The notes below the pieces were generated by a model. It was given only the letters and a program-made list of their open reading frames with translations, ran no database searches and was not told the DNA's origin. The position numbers and the translations under genes were made by a program. 35,463 bases of DNA from an uncultured Eubacteriales bacterium (GTDB lineage: Bacteria; Bacillota; Clostridia; Christensenellales; Borkfalkiaceae). This document shows positions 1 through 7,664 of the stretch, piece by piece (within the stretch, counting starts at the first letter, position 1; each line of letters begins with the position of its first letter). Location of the stretch: contig ONQV01000009.1 of NCBI GenBank assembly GCA_900320065.1, positions 19,363-54,825 of the forward strand, in the 5' to 3' direction.

Positions 1-876
1 GTTCTCTATTTTCTCGTAAACTCTATCATCGGCTTTCAACGCTTCCCGATCTCTCATAAAGAGCATCGTCGCTATCTTGTCTATCCGAGTTCGATACGGT
101 CGCATTTCCTTTCTGCCGTATTCCAAAGGGATTGTCGCGGGCAGGTCTTTACAAAGCGATAAAAACTCTTTCTTGATGTTTTCATCAGAATACATAAATT
201 TATCTAACGCCGTCATTTTCCGTAATCTTCTTATCGCTTCGTCCCTCGCGGAATAAACGTCGTTCATTTTGCCTGTTATGTAAAGTGAAAGTCGCACCCG
301 CATATTGTCTAAAACTTTTCGTTCTATCTTTCCCTTGTGGCGGTATTCCGTTTGCTTTTTCCGATACTTGCATTTAGGCTCTTTCTCCCAAAAGGCGAAG
401 TGTATGTGATAATGCTTTTTTCGGTCAAGGTGTAGGGCGCAGAGCAAGTCCACGTTCTTCGAATCAAGTCCCATATCTCTGAAAAAATGTCCGAAGTTTC
501 GTTTGACGAGTTTCATGCACTGTTCAGGCGATTGTATTTTATATGAATTATCTTCATTGATAGATACGAAGCCGTGCCATATCTGTTTCTTGCCGTCTTG
601 GGCGCGTTTCTTCATCTCTTCCACTTGGACAGGCGTGATAAACCCGTCGCCGTTAAATACGCCGTGGTTCTTCTCGAAATACTGCTGTACCGATTCCGCT
701 TTCTTACCTCTGCGTTTATATCCCGCGTTGATATACTCGTAAACATTCTTTTCGCCGGACATATCGAAGAAGGCGCGCTCTTGTTTGTGCTGTTCGATTT
801 GCCATTGGCTTGCCCCTTTCTTTAAGGCGTATGGCGTGTACCTGATGTTAAAAATAACCGGTTGATTACTGATAAT
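1..876 (-). CDS. Relaxase, MobL/MOBP-like (partial, runs off left edge)
   Basis: The minus strand is open for 292 codons to base 1 with no stop, so the C-terminus is missing. Around residues 147-160 the protein reads ALHLDRKKHYHIHFAFWE, the metal-binding histidine cluster (HxH) of relaxases. The N-terminus (VIFNIRYTPY, then YEYINAGYKRRG) resembles the MobL group of Gram-positive relaxases. Relaxases nick oriT and pilot the strand in conjugation. An AAGGAGG site lies at 887-881 but no ATG, GTG or TTG follows at the right distance. The frame has a stop at 900-898 and its first ATG is about 38 codons in. The likely start is therefore ATT at 876 or ATC at 873. The family assignment is by eye. Confidence 0.75.
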   Translation of the reverse strand, partial: MISNQPVIFNIRYTPYALKKGASQWQIEQHKQERAFFDMSGEKNVYEYINAGYKRRGKKAESVQQYFEKNHGVFNGDGFITPVQVEEMKKRAQDGKKQIWHGFVSINEDNSYKIQSPEQCMKLVKRNFGHFFRDMGLDSKNVDLLCALHLDRKKHYHIHFAFWEKEPKCKYRKKQTEYRHKGKIERKVLDNMRVRLSLYITGKMNDVYSARDEAIRRLRKMTALDKFMYSDENIKKEFLSLCKDLPATIPLEYGRKEMRPYRTRIDKIATMLFMRDREALKADDRVYEKIEN

Positions 877-880
877 AATT

Positions 881-887
881 CCTCCTT
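881..887 (-). promoter_or_regulatory. Ribosome binding site of the relaxase gene
   Basis: AAGGAGG reads on the minus strand 4 bases before ATT (876) and 7 bases before ATC (873), both in the relaxase frame. No standard start codon lies between the upstream stop at 900-898 and residue 38. This site therefore argues for a non-standard start codon. Confidence 0.7.
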
Positions 888-905
888 GTAATGCTATTTA
901 AGTGG

Positions 906-932
906 TTAAAAACGAGGCAGGTTTCCTGCTCG
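906..932 (-). terminator. Hairpin with T-run before the relaxase gene
   Basis: On the minus strand CGAG-CAGG, loop AAA, CCTG-(C)-CTCG is followed by TTTTT. It lies after the 155-residue gene ending at 1039 and before the relaxase start. It could end transcription of the two small genes, attenuate relaxase expression, or be part of an oriT structure. Confidence 0.5.
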
Positions 933-1038
933 TTAGTCCGTCCGACGGACGGGCGGTCAAAAATGGGATTTTGCTAAAAATTACATTTTTCTTATCCTGC
1001 TTACTTTTTCGCCCATTTTGCTTCCGTTTTGCTTCCCG

Positions 1039-1506
1039 TTATTTACCGATTATTTCATCGCAATGCGTCAATATCTGATACAGACTTTTGCAATCACGAT
1101 AGGGGGAATCGGGCAGTTCATAAGCAAGCGTAGTCCAATCAATACCGCTTGTCAGGTGCATACTCGACTTGTATATGTCGTTCCTTATTTGCGGGTATCT
1201 TTGCAAGAAACTGTCCATTCCGATTGACGCGCCCGCGAACTCGTCTGCCTTTTTTACTTGTTCCGTCGTAACGGGTATTCGCTCGGTTTTGCCGCCTTTA
1301 CTGCCGACTCTGCGCCTTGTTTTGGATAAGTCTAACTTCCTTTTAGCAAGAGCGAAAAAACTGTCGAGCGGTGGTTTTAACGTCGGCGTTTTATCCTTGA
1401 ACATATATCCGCTGATGGCTTTGATATATTGTCCGCCTTGCTTGTCATCGAGAAGCAATAATGCTTCGTAAAAGTTCTCTTGGAAGGTAAAGTGTTTCAT
1501 CTTCAT
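1039..1506 (-). CDS. Small element protein, DUF6291-like, longer copy
   Basis: The gene encodes 155 residues from ATG at 1506 (MKMKHFTF), with AAGGGC a few bases upstream. The frame is open further 5', but that overlaps the preceding gene and is unlikely to be used. The first 60 residues (FYEALLLLDDKQGGQYIKAI, then SGYMFKD) match in pattern the short protein encoded just upstream. A basic KTRRRVGSKGGK stretch follows. This looks like the DUF6291-type small proteins of phages and mobile elements, some linked to replication. That assignment is by eye and no function can be read. It lies 26 bases after the upstream gene, so they are probably cotranscribed. Confidence 0.6.
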   Translation of the reverse strand: MKMKHFTFQENFYEALLLLDDKQGGQYIKAISGYMFKDKTPTLKPPLDSFFALAKRKLDLSKTRRRVGSKGGKTERIPVTTEQVKKADEFAGASIGMDSFLQRYPQIRNDIYKSSMHLTSGIDWTTLAYELPDSPYRDCKSLYQILTHCDEIIGK

Positions 1507-1532
1507 ATTAAGCCCTTTTGGCTGTGTGCCGT

Positions 1533-1748
1533 TTAATAAGTGTTCTTTACTTTCTTCCAATACATCCACAAGTTGCCCCAATAAAAACGCTCTTTGCCGT
1601 CTGTAAGTTCTGCAAGCGGCGACTTCGAGAACATATACTCGCACATTTGCTTTGTTATTCGTCCCGCGCTCTCGTCACTTAAGCCGCCTAATATTTCGGC
1701 ATAAAAGTCGTAGAACGGGAACTGTTTGATTTGTCTTGTTTGTTCCAT
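1533..1748 (-). CDS. Small element protein, DUF6291-like, short copy
   Basis: The gene encodes 71 residues, with AGGAGG at 1757-1752 before the ATG. The pattern FYDFYAEILGGLSDESAGRI then CEYMFSKSP is shared with the N-terminal part of the downstream 155-residue protein, so the pair are tandem paralogues. The short one ends where its sibling continues into a basic tail. It may be a truncated copy or a genuine single-domain partner. No catalytic motif is visible and the function is unknown. Confidence 0.6.
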   Translation of the reverse strand: MEQTRQIKQFPFYDFYAEILGGLSDESAGRITKQMCEYMFSKSPLAELTDGKERFYWGNLWMYWKKVKNTY

Positions 1749-2193
1749 TTAATTCCTCCTAAATTTATTTTTGCCGTCGTTTTAAGACCGTCGGCACGTC
1801 TTTTAGTTAGCACATAAGCATCGCCCCCTTTAAAGTTAAATTATTTCTCCCCATATATAACCGTTAAACTCACCCAAAAATTTCGCTCTTTAAGAAAAAA
1901 TTTTGAATTTTCTTAAAATTATTTTTAAGCCCCTCAACAGGTAGGCAAATAGAAAGGCAAAAAATCAACCACTTTTTAAAAATTTTCTGAAAAATTTTTT
2001 ACCTTTCACTTAAAAGGGCGATTTTCAGGCAAAAGTCAAGGTTAAAATCAAAAAAATTTTATATACGAAAACGGAAGCCCAACTTGGACTTCCGTAATCA
2101 ATTACGATATTTAGTTTGTCGAGTGAAAAAAGTTCCCTCTATAATAAAGCCATAACGGCGTTAAAAAATCGTACCCCCTGTAAAAAATGCCGA
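1749..2193. other. AT-rich intergenic spacer with hairpins
   Basis: No gene of normal size is present. The stretch has long A/T runs (about 1855-2070). A purine-rich ribosome-site-like run AAAGGGGG precedes a four-codon ORF (ATG at 1821, Met-Leu-Met-Cys, stop at 1807). A weak hairpin follows near 1786-1804. It probably holds the promoter and leader of the two small genes. Confidence 0.5.
2071..2095 (-). terminator. Probable terminator of the sigma-like gene
   Basis: The arms acggaag and cttccgt (2071-2077 and 2089-2095) enclose a second pairing, cca/tgg, giving a long imperfect hairpin. On the minus strand it is followed by CGTTTTCG and then an AT-rich stretch with a T-run. It lies about 100 bases after the gene ending at 2194. 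The T-run is not immediately adjacent, so confidence is moderate. Confidence 0.45.
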
Positions 2194-2778
2194 TTATTTT
2201 CCAAAAAGTGCCTTTAATAACCGCAATTCTGCAGATTCAATTTCGGTTTGCTTTAACGCTCGCTCGCTCTCTCTTTTACGTTTACGCGCTTCTTTTCTCT
2301 TTTGGCGTTTCTTTTCCTTTCGCTCTTCGAGTGCTTTCTGACGTAGTTTTTCGAGATTATCTTCCGCTTTTAAGATAAGTTTGCGGACAGCGCCTTCGGT
2401 TACACCCATTTCGTCGGCAATATCAACTTTTTTCATGTTCATATATTTGAACATAAAATATGCTTCCGCTTGCCGCGGAGTCAATTTCGCGTCCAAACGC
2501 TTGCGCTGATGTTCAAGACGCTCTTCTTCAATTTGCTCGATTTCTTCTTCAAGTTCGGCTTGTTCTTGCTTTTTCCCCACGGTATCAATATCCGCTTCGG
2601 GATCGGCAAATTCAAATCCTTCCTCTTCAAGCATTTGCAGGGAAGTATGACGGCGCGTTTCTTTACGATTTACTTTCTTTTCGTATTTTTCAAGTTCGTA
2701 AAAAACGTCTGCAATCTCGTCAGTTACTTCTATTTCTTGTTTATGCCCATCGGCAAAAGTGTAGGTGATTGTTTTCAT
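2194..2778 (-). CDS. Sigma-70 region 4-like protein of a mobile element
   Basis: The protein has 194 residues. Residues 99-145 (LTPRQAEAYFMFKYMNMKKV, then DIADEMGVTEGAVRKLI) form a sigma-70 region 4 type helix-turn-helix. Residues 70-95 are an acidic, heptad-like coiled coil and residues 150-173 are extremely Lys/Arg/Glu-rich. No region 2 is present, so it is unlikely to act as a complete sigma factor. Small sigma-like proteins of this design are common in mobile elements of Firmicutes, where they are thought to act as transcription regulators. The start is ATG at 2778 with a weak ribosome site. It lies alone between the element spacer and the truncated ORF. Confidence 0.7.
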   Translation of the reverse strand: MKTITYTFADGHKQEIEVTDEIADVFYELEKYEKKVNRKETRRHTSLQMLEEEGFEFADPEADIDTVGKKQEQAELEEEIEQIEEERLEHQRKRLDAKLTPRQAEAYFMFKYMNMKKVDIADEMGVTEGAVRKLILKAEDNLEKLRQKALEERKEKKRQKRKEARKRKRESERALKQTEIESAELRLLKALFGK

Positions 2779-2803
2779 AAAAATTGTCTTCGTAATGCTT
2801 TAA

Positions 2804-3148
2804 TTATTCGTCAATAAAATGATCATAAAAATAAAATTTAATATTATTATCCTTACAATAATCAAAAATTTCTTGAACTTGATATCCATCAGTATTATCA
2901 GGCATTAAAAACAGTATCTTCCCTAATCGTTCCAAACTATTTTCGCCTGAAGTCGTTTTAAGACTATCTATTATATTTTTTCTTAGTGATTCAATATCAA
3001 CAAACTCGTCAAATTCATTATGATTGAAACGATATAATACAAAGCGTTTGTTATCCTCTCCATATCCAAATGAAATCAATTTATGCATAAATTTGTAGAT
3101 ATTATTTGTATTTTCCTTATACCAATCTACAATAAATTGTTTACACAA
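2804..3148 (-). pseudogene. Unknown ORF, probably cut at its 5' end
   Basis: The frame encodes up to 114 residues from TTG at 3148 but has no ATG or ribosome site at a plausible start. The first in-frame ATG is about 20 codons in (FMHKLISFGYG) and also lacks a ribosome site. The protein is acidic, AT-rich in codon use and matches no family I recognise. Its C-terminal half (ILFLMPDNTDG, then IFDYCKDNNIKFYFYDH) has alternating strand and helix character. The 5' edge abuts the 3' half of a chromosomal-type terminator (3152-3172). This suggests the gene was truncated when the two DNAs were joined. It could still be expressed as a short protein. Confidence 0.45.
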
Positions 3149-3208
3149 ACAAAAAAGGACTTGGAATTATCTTCTGATCGTAGCGGCAAAAAGTACAGCG
3201 ACATATAT

Positions 3209-4306
3209 TCATAAAAGCGATATTCTATCCAATGCCTTTTGGAGCGTAGCAATAGGGCAGGCAATGTTGATCCGCTGAAAACCGCTCGCGCTTGGTCCAA
3301 AGATATAGCCGTCGTCCAACCATATACGCGAACGGTTTATAAGCATGTTTTTCAGCTGTTTATCGGATAGACCGCACTTTCTGAAATCAAGCCACACAAG
3401 GTATGTTCCTTGCGGTTCCACAATAGAAACTTTTGGCAATTTTTCTCTGACATACGTCTGCAAATACCGCAAATTGCCCTCCAAGTAGCGTAATAAGTCA
3501 TTTAACCATTTTTCTCCGCACATATAGGCGGCTTGGCAGGCAACCATCGCCATTACGTTCGGATGGGTATACGATTGTTTTTCCAATTCTCGTTTGACTT
3601 TTCCGCGCACTTCATCGTTATGGATATAGATATTGGCAATCTGCAATCCCGCCAAGTTAAAAGTTTTACTCGGGGAAGTGCAAACGGCACAGATGTCCTC
3701 GTATTCTTGTCTTATCGTTGGGAATACGGTATGAGTATGATTGCCGAAGATAAAATCGGCGTGGATCTCATCGGAAATGACGAATACGCCGTTTCGCAGG
3801 CAAATATCTCCCATCGTTTTTAATTCTTCTTTTGTCCAAACCCTTCCTACCGGATTATGCGGAGAACAAAGAAGAAAAACTTTAACGTCATTTTGTTTGA
3901 TTTTTTCTTCAAAATCGACATAATCGACAAAATATCTCCCGTCTTCTTCCTGCAACTCACAAACAACGACTTTGCGCCCGTTGTCCACGATAGTATTATA
4001 AAACGGATAGTAGACGGGTTGACAAATTAGGATGCCGTCGTCCTTTTCGGTGATTGCTCTTATGATCGCGCTAATGGCAAACATTACGCCCGGCGACTTT
4101 TCATCGGGGAAGGAATACCCGAAAATGCCGTGTTCGATTCTATTTTGAAGGGCTTGTAAAACTTCGGGAGGCGACGGAAAATCCATATCCGCCACCCACA
4201 AAGGGATCGTATCTTCCGGTCTGCCGGTCTTTTTGATAAGATCGTATTTAACACTATTCGTTCCCATTCTTTCGGGAATCATATCAAAATCGTAAGACGG
4301 TTTCAT
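3209..4306 (-). CDS. patB: PatB/MalY-type PLP-dependent C-S beta-lyase
   Basis: The protein has 365 residues, slightly short of the usual 385-395. It is a fold-type I PLP enzyme: SPSKTFNLAGLQ carries the PLP lysine near residue 214, and SDEIHADF supplies the Asp that binds the pyridine nitrogen. The opening RMGTNSVKYD...PLWVADMDF is characteristic of the MalY/PatB cystathionine beta-lyase subgroup. It would cleave cystathionine or cysteine to pyruvate, ammonia and a thiol or sulfide. It is the last gene of the sulfur operon, 3 bases after tcdA. Its ribosome site is weak, so translational coupling is likely. An aminotransferase role cannot be excluded. Confidence 0.85.
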   Translation of the reverse strand: MKPSYDFDMIPERMGTNSVKYDLIKKTGRPEDTIPLWVADMDFPSPPEVLQALQNRIEHGIFGYSFPDEKSPGVMFAISAIIRAITEKDDGILICQPVYYPFYNTIVDNGRKVVVCELQEEDGRYFVDYVDFEEKIKQNDVKVFLLCSPHNPVGRVWTKEELKTMGDICLRNGVFVISDEIHADFIFGNHTHTVFPTIRQEYEDICAVCTSPSKTFNLAGLQIANIYIHNDEVRGKVKRELEKQSYTHPNVMAMVACQAAYMCGEKWLNDLLRYLEGNLRYLQTYVREKLPKVSIVEPQGTYLVWLDFRKCGLSDKQLKNMLINRSRIWLDDGYIFGPSASGFQRINIACPIATLQKALDRISLL

Positions 4307-4309
4307 CTA

Positions 4310-5062
4310 TTATTTTATCAGATCTTTGAGAACTTCTCCGGCAATAATGAGTCCGACAACCGACGGGACAAAAGCATTGCTCCCGGGGACTTGTCTGCGC
4401 GCGGTGCATTTCCGGACGGTGCCGGGCGGACAAATACAATGCGTTTTACAGGAGATCGCCATATCTTCGATCGGAGTCATAGGTGGTTCTTTGGAATAAA
4501 CCACTTTTAGTGCGGGAACATTACGTTTTTTCAATTCCCGGCGCATAACGCGAGCAAGCGGACATATCGACGTATCGTAAATGTCGGCGACTTCAAAAGC
4601 AGTCGGATCAAGTTTGTTTCCCGCCCCCATAGAACTTATGATGGGAACTCCTGCTTTTTGCGCTTGTAAAACAAGTTCTATCTTGCCTGTCACCGTGTCG
4701 ATCGCGTCGATGATATAATCGTACTCTTTGAAATCGAATTGTTCCGCAGTTTCGGGCGTATAAAAAGTCTTGTACGTTTTCACCGTGATCATAGGATTGA
4801 TCTCTGCTATGCGTTCGGCGGCAACGTCTACTTTGTATTTGCCCACCGTCTTTCTCGTGGCGTATATCTGACGATTGATATTGGTAAGGCAAACCCTGTC
4901 GTCGTCGATCAGATCAAGGGTGCCGACGCCCGAACGAGCAAGTGCTTCCACCGCATATCCGCCGACACCGCCTATGCCGAATACGGCAACGCGCGATTGC
5001 CATAGCTTCTCCATTGCTTCTTTTCCGAATAACAATTCTGTTCTTGAATATTGGTTTAGCAT
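4310..5062 (-). CDS. tcdA: tRNA threonylcarbamoyladenosine dehydratase (TcdA/CsdL)
   Basis: An E1-like protein of 250 residues from ATG at 5062, preceded by GGGG. A GTG at 5068 is an alternative. GIGGVGGYAVEALARSGVG is the ATP-binding loop, and RSELLFG-type residues with NRQIYAT follow the ThiF/MoeB/TcdA pattern. Two C-terminal Cys-containing stretches (CKTHCICPPG and KCTARR) are present. TcdA dehydrates t6A37 to the cyclic form ct6A in tRNA and in some bacteria receives help from a cysteine desulfurase. It follows the Cys-rich protein closely and precedes patB by 3 bases. Membership in a sulfur operon suggests a link to persulfide supply, which is inference. Confidence 0.85.
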   Translation of the reverse strand: MLNQYSRTELLFGKEAMEKLWQSRVAVFGIGGVGGYAVEALARSGVGTLDLIDDDRVCLTNINRQIYATRKTVGKYKVDVAAERIAEINPMITVKTYKTFYTPETAEQFDFKEYDYIIDAIDTVTGKIELVLQAQKAGVPIISSMGAGNKLDPTAFEVADIYDTSICPLARVMRRELKKRNVPALKVVYSKEPPMTPIEDMAISCKTHCICPPGTVRKCTARRQVPGSNAFVPSVVGLIIAGEVLKDLIK

Positions 5063-5074
5063 AGGCACCCCATT

Positions 5075-5428
5075 TCAAATATTGATTTGCTCCAACATTT
5101 CCTGTCCGAGCGGTGTCAAAGCAAGGCTTCCGTGCAAAGACTCTCCATATCCTTTATAATCAAATCCGCCGAGAGGTATATCGTAATCCACTTGTAAAGC
5201 ACCTTTTCTTTCAAGCGAAAGTATGATTTTCCCCACGACTTCTTGCGGAAAATGCTTGTCTTCGAGAAAAATAATCTTTTCCCCGTTTTTAGCCACAGGC
5301 AAGAACGGTACCGAAGAAAACAGTGACAAAATCTCTCTTTCTTCGTCTGTTAAGCACCCCGCAACGTCAGGGTAGCCGAAACAACCCAACGCACAACATT
5401 TTCCGCAATGATCATGTTTACAAGCCAT
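5075..5428 (-). CDS. Small Cys-rich protein, unknown function
   Basis: The protein has 117 residues. The first 25 (MACKHDHCGKCCALGCFGYP, then a further Cys at 25) carry six Cys and two His, consistent with an Fe-S or zinc site. The rest (REILSLFSSVPFLPVAK, then FPQEVVGKIILSLERKGALQ) looks like a small winged-helix fold, with a C-terminal LTPLGQEMLEQI helix typical of such regulators. It could be a metal- or redox-responsive regulator or an Fe-S partner of the operon's enzymes. I do not recognise a named family. It lies between pdxT (12 bases) and tcdA. AAGGAAT is its ribosome site. Confidence 0.7.
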   Translation of the reverse strand: MACKHDHCGKCCALGCFGYPDVAGCLTDEEREILSLFSSVPFLPVAKNGEKIIFLEDKHFPQEVVGKIILSLERKGALQVDYDIPLGGFDYKGYGESLHGSLALTPLGQEMLEQINI

Positions 5429-5440
5429 AATTCTTATTCC

Positions 5441-6016
5441 TTATGCGATTCGCCGACGTACCATGTCAACAAAATATTGGTGAACGGAAAGGTCATCGGT
5501 CAATTCGGGATGAAATGCCACGGCAAGTTGATTGCCTTCCTGCGCGGCTACTATTTTCCCGTCCACCGTGGCAAGCACACGAGTTTTATCATATACCTCG
5601 GCAATATACGGCGCACGGATAAAGGTCATCGGTATTTCGCCGATTCCGTCGAAATATCCTTGTGTGTGAAAACTACCCAGTTGTCGCCCGTAGGCGTTGC
5701 GAACGGCTTTAATATCCATCGTCGCAAGATGCCTGCGGTCGTCGTTCTCGATTTTTTTTGAAAGGAGAAGCAGTCCCGCGCAAGTTCCGAAAACAGGCAA
5801 TCCCTCCAATATTTTTTTCTGCAAAGCCTCGAAAAGATCAAGTTCCACCAGTAGTTTTCCTTGCACGGTACTTTCTCCGCCCGGAATGATCAGACCGTCG
5901 AAGTCCGTATCCAAATCTTTCTTTTGGCGGATTTCAAACGATTCGACGTTCAACATGGAGAGCATTTTCCTGTGTTCGGCAAATGCACCCTGTAAACTAA
6001 GCACACCTATTTTCAT
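5441..6016 (-). CDS. pdxT: Glutaminase subunit of PLP synthase
   Basis: The protein has 191 residues, normal for the family. It is a class I glutamine amidotransferase: GGESTV near residue 47, nucleophile Cys in FGTCAGLLLL near residue 79, and the His-Glu pair in AFHPELTDD near the C-terminus. It hydrolyses glutamine and passes ammonia to PdxS for direct PLP synthesis from ribose 5-phosphate and glyceraldehyde 3-phosphate. It starts 1 base after the pdxS stop, with GAGG as ribosome site. Its place in a sulfur operon probably reflects the PLP need of the MetY, CysK and PatB enzymes encoded with it. Confidence 0.96.
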   Translation of the reverse strand: MKIGVLSLQGAFAEHRKMLSMLNVESFEIRQKKDLDTDFDGLIIPGGESTVQGKLLVELDLFEALQKKILEGLPVFGTCAGLLLLSKKIENDDRRHLATMDIKAVRNAYGRQLGSFHTQGYFDGIGEIPMTFIRAPYIAEVYDKTRVLATVDGKIVAAQEGNQLAVAFHPELTDDLSVHQYFVDMVRRRIA

Positions 6017-6017
6017 T

Positions 6018-6890
6018 TTATTTGCCTCTTTCCGCCATTAAAAGCGCTATTTCCTGTTCATTGATCCCGACCATCGCTTCGCCCAAATCTTCGGACAGTT
6101 CGGCAAGCAGTTTTGCATCGGTATAATTGGTGACGGCTTTGACGATAGCTGCGGCACGTTTTTGGGGATTGCCCGATTTGAATATTCCGGAACCGACGAA
6201 TACGCCTTCGGCACCCAGTTGCATCATAAGCGCGGCGTCGGCGGGAGTTGCTACGCCGCCGGCGGCGAAATTAACGACGGGGAGTTTTTTGTTGTTGTGA
6301 ACGTACAACACGAGATCGTATGGGACTTGAAGTTCCTTTGCCACGTCGAAAAGTTCGTCTTCCGCCATAGAAGAAATCCTGCGTATTTCCGATTGCATCA
6401 TCCGCATGTGACGGACGGCTTGTACGACGTCACCCGTTCCCGGTTCGCCTTTTGTTCTTATCATTGCCGCACCTTCGTTGATCCTACGAAGTGCTTCGCC
6501 TAAATCTTTGGCTCCGCACACAAAGGGTACGGAAAATTTGGTTTTGTCGATATGATATTTGTCGTCGGCGGGAGAAAGAACTTCGCTCTCGTCAATATAG
6601 TCGATCTCAATCGCTTGCAAGATTTGTGCTTCGGCAAAGTGTCCGATACGGCATTTTGCCATTACGGGAATGCTGACGGCTTCCTGAATGCCTTTTATCA
6701 TCTTGGGATCGCTCATACGCGACACACCGCCTGCGGCGCGAATATCCGCAGGTATTCTTTCCAATGCCATAACGGCGCAAGCCCCCGCTTCTTCGGCGAT
6801 TTTCGCTTGTTCGGGCGTGGTAACGTCCATGATAACGCCGCCTTTCAGCATCTGTGCCAAGTTTTTATTTAATTCGTATCTGTTTTCCAT
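6018..6890 (-). CDS. pdxS: PLP synthase subunit PdxS
   Basis: The protein has 290 residues, normal for this highly conserved TIM-barrel enzyme. Hallmarks are [20 protein letters not shown] near the N-terminus, [20 protein letters not shown], the catalytic Lys in [11 protein letters not shown], the phosphate loop [13 protein letters not shown], and [11 protein letters not shown]. It makes PLP from ribose 5-phosphate, glyceraldehyde 3-phosphate and ammonia delivered by PdxT, in a 12+12 complex. Ribosome site AAGGAG precedes the ATG. It lies 14 bases after the TPR gene and 1 base before pdxT. Confidence 0.97.
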   Translation of the reverse strand: MENRYELNKNLAQMLKGGVIMDVTTPEQAKIAEEAGACAVMALERIPADIRAAGGVSRMSDPKMIKGIQEAVSIPVMAKCRIGHFAEAQILQAIEIDYIDESEVLSPADDKYHIDKTKFSVPFVCGAKDLGEALRRINEGAAMIRTKGEPGTGDVVQAVRHMRMMQSEIRRISSMAEDELFDVAKELQVPYDLVLYVHNNKKLPVVNFAAGGVATPADAALMMQLGAEGVFVGSGIFKSGNPQKRAAAIVKAVTNYTDAKLLAELSEDLGEAMVGINEQEIALLMAERGK

Positions 6891-6904
6891 AATATAACTC
6901 CTTA

Positions 6905-7654
6905 TTATCGTTTGTTATAGATTTCTTTTGCGACTTCTCGCATGGCTTCCGCCTCGTCGTGCCTTTTGAAATAATCAAAGGAAGGCGCGCATTTTCGTAA
7001 AACGTATGCGTAGTTTCCGTCTTTCGTCTGATCGTCCGAATTGATATATTCCCACGCTTCGTCCAGTATTTTCTCCACTTTTTCATAGGAGGTGGTATCC
7101 CTATCGAACGTCAGATGCGCAAGCATTACGAGCGAAATGGCGATTTCTCCGGCATGACCTCCGATTTCTTTGAGTATTTCTATCGCCTGTACCCAGTCGC
7201 GTTCGGCTTCGTCATATCGTTTTAACGCATTTAACGTCCCTGCCTTATTGTTAAGAAGCGCCGCATATTCATACGTTTCCGTATGGCGTTCGATTTCGTA
7301 ACATCGCGCGGCTTTATCATATAGTTGCAATCCTTCTTCCTCTTTACCGAAGAAAGACAGCGTCGTCGCCGCATTGATATAGATCGTTGCTCCCGATAAT
7401 TTGTCGGGCAGTCCCAATTTATCTACCAAAGTCAAACTTTCTTCCATTGCCGCAAGCGCTCTGCCGCGCTTTTGCGTTCTGCGATAAAAGCCGACCGCTT
7501 CGTTGAGAACTGTAAGCAAGGCGCGGTCGTCTCCCGTTTCCCTTGCTTCCTTTTCCCAATATTCGATACATTCTTTGGCGGCTTTCAAATCGTTCCGATC
7601 AAAGCAGGAGTCCAGTTTGGCGATGAACCTTGAAATATTTATTTGTCCGTTCAT
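6905..7654 (-). CDS. Tetratricopeptide-repeat protein
   Basis: The protein has 249 residues from ATG at 7654 ([10 protein letters not shown]), chosen because GAGGA lies 7 bases upstream. An earlier in-frame start would overlap the previous gene by 17 bases. The body is all-helical with about five TPR-like pairs, for example [29 protein letters not shown] and [21 protein letters not shown]. There is no signal peptide or membrane segment. TPR proteins scaffold protein complexes. Here it could assemble the sulfur-transfer or PLP-synthase proteins encoded on either side, but no partner can be read from sequence. It may be peculiar to this operon type. Confidence 0.8.
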   Translation of the reverse strand: MNGQINISRFIAKLDSCFDRNDLKAAKECIEYWEKEARETGDDRALLTVLNEAVGFYRRTQKRGRALAAMEESLTLVDKLGLPDKLSGATIYINAATTLSFFGKEEEGLQLYDKAARCYEIERHTETYEYAALLNNKAGTLNALKRYDEAERDWVQAIEILKEIGGHAGEIAISLVMLAHLTFDRDTTSYEKVEKILDEAWEYINSDDQTKDGNYAYVLRKCAPSFDYFKRHDEAEAMREVAKEIYNKR

Positions 7655-7664
7655 AGTATTTTCC

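Larger units (their letters stand above)
1..3150. mobile_element. Part of an integrative mobilisable element
   Basis: This stretch carries a relaxase, two small element-type proteins, a sigma-region-4-like protein and a truncated ORF, all on the minus strand. AT-rich spacers with hairpins separate them. It ends abruptly where the chromosomal sulfur operon stops. The relaxase runs off the left edge, so only one end is visible. No integrase or coupling protein lies in the window. The right boundary near 3149-3170 is inferred from a truncated ORF meeting half of a chromosomal-type terminator. Confidence 0.55.
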
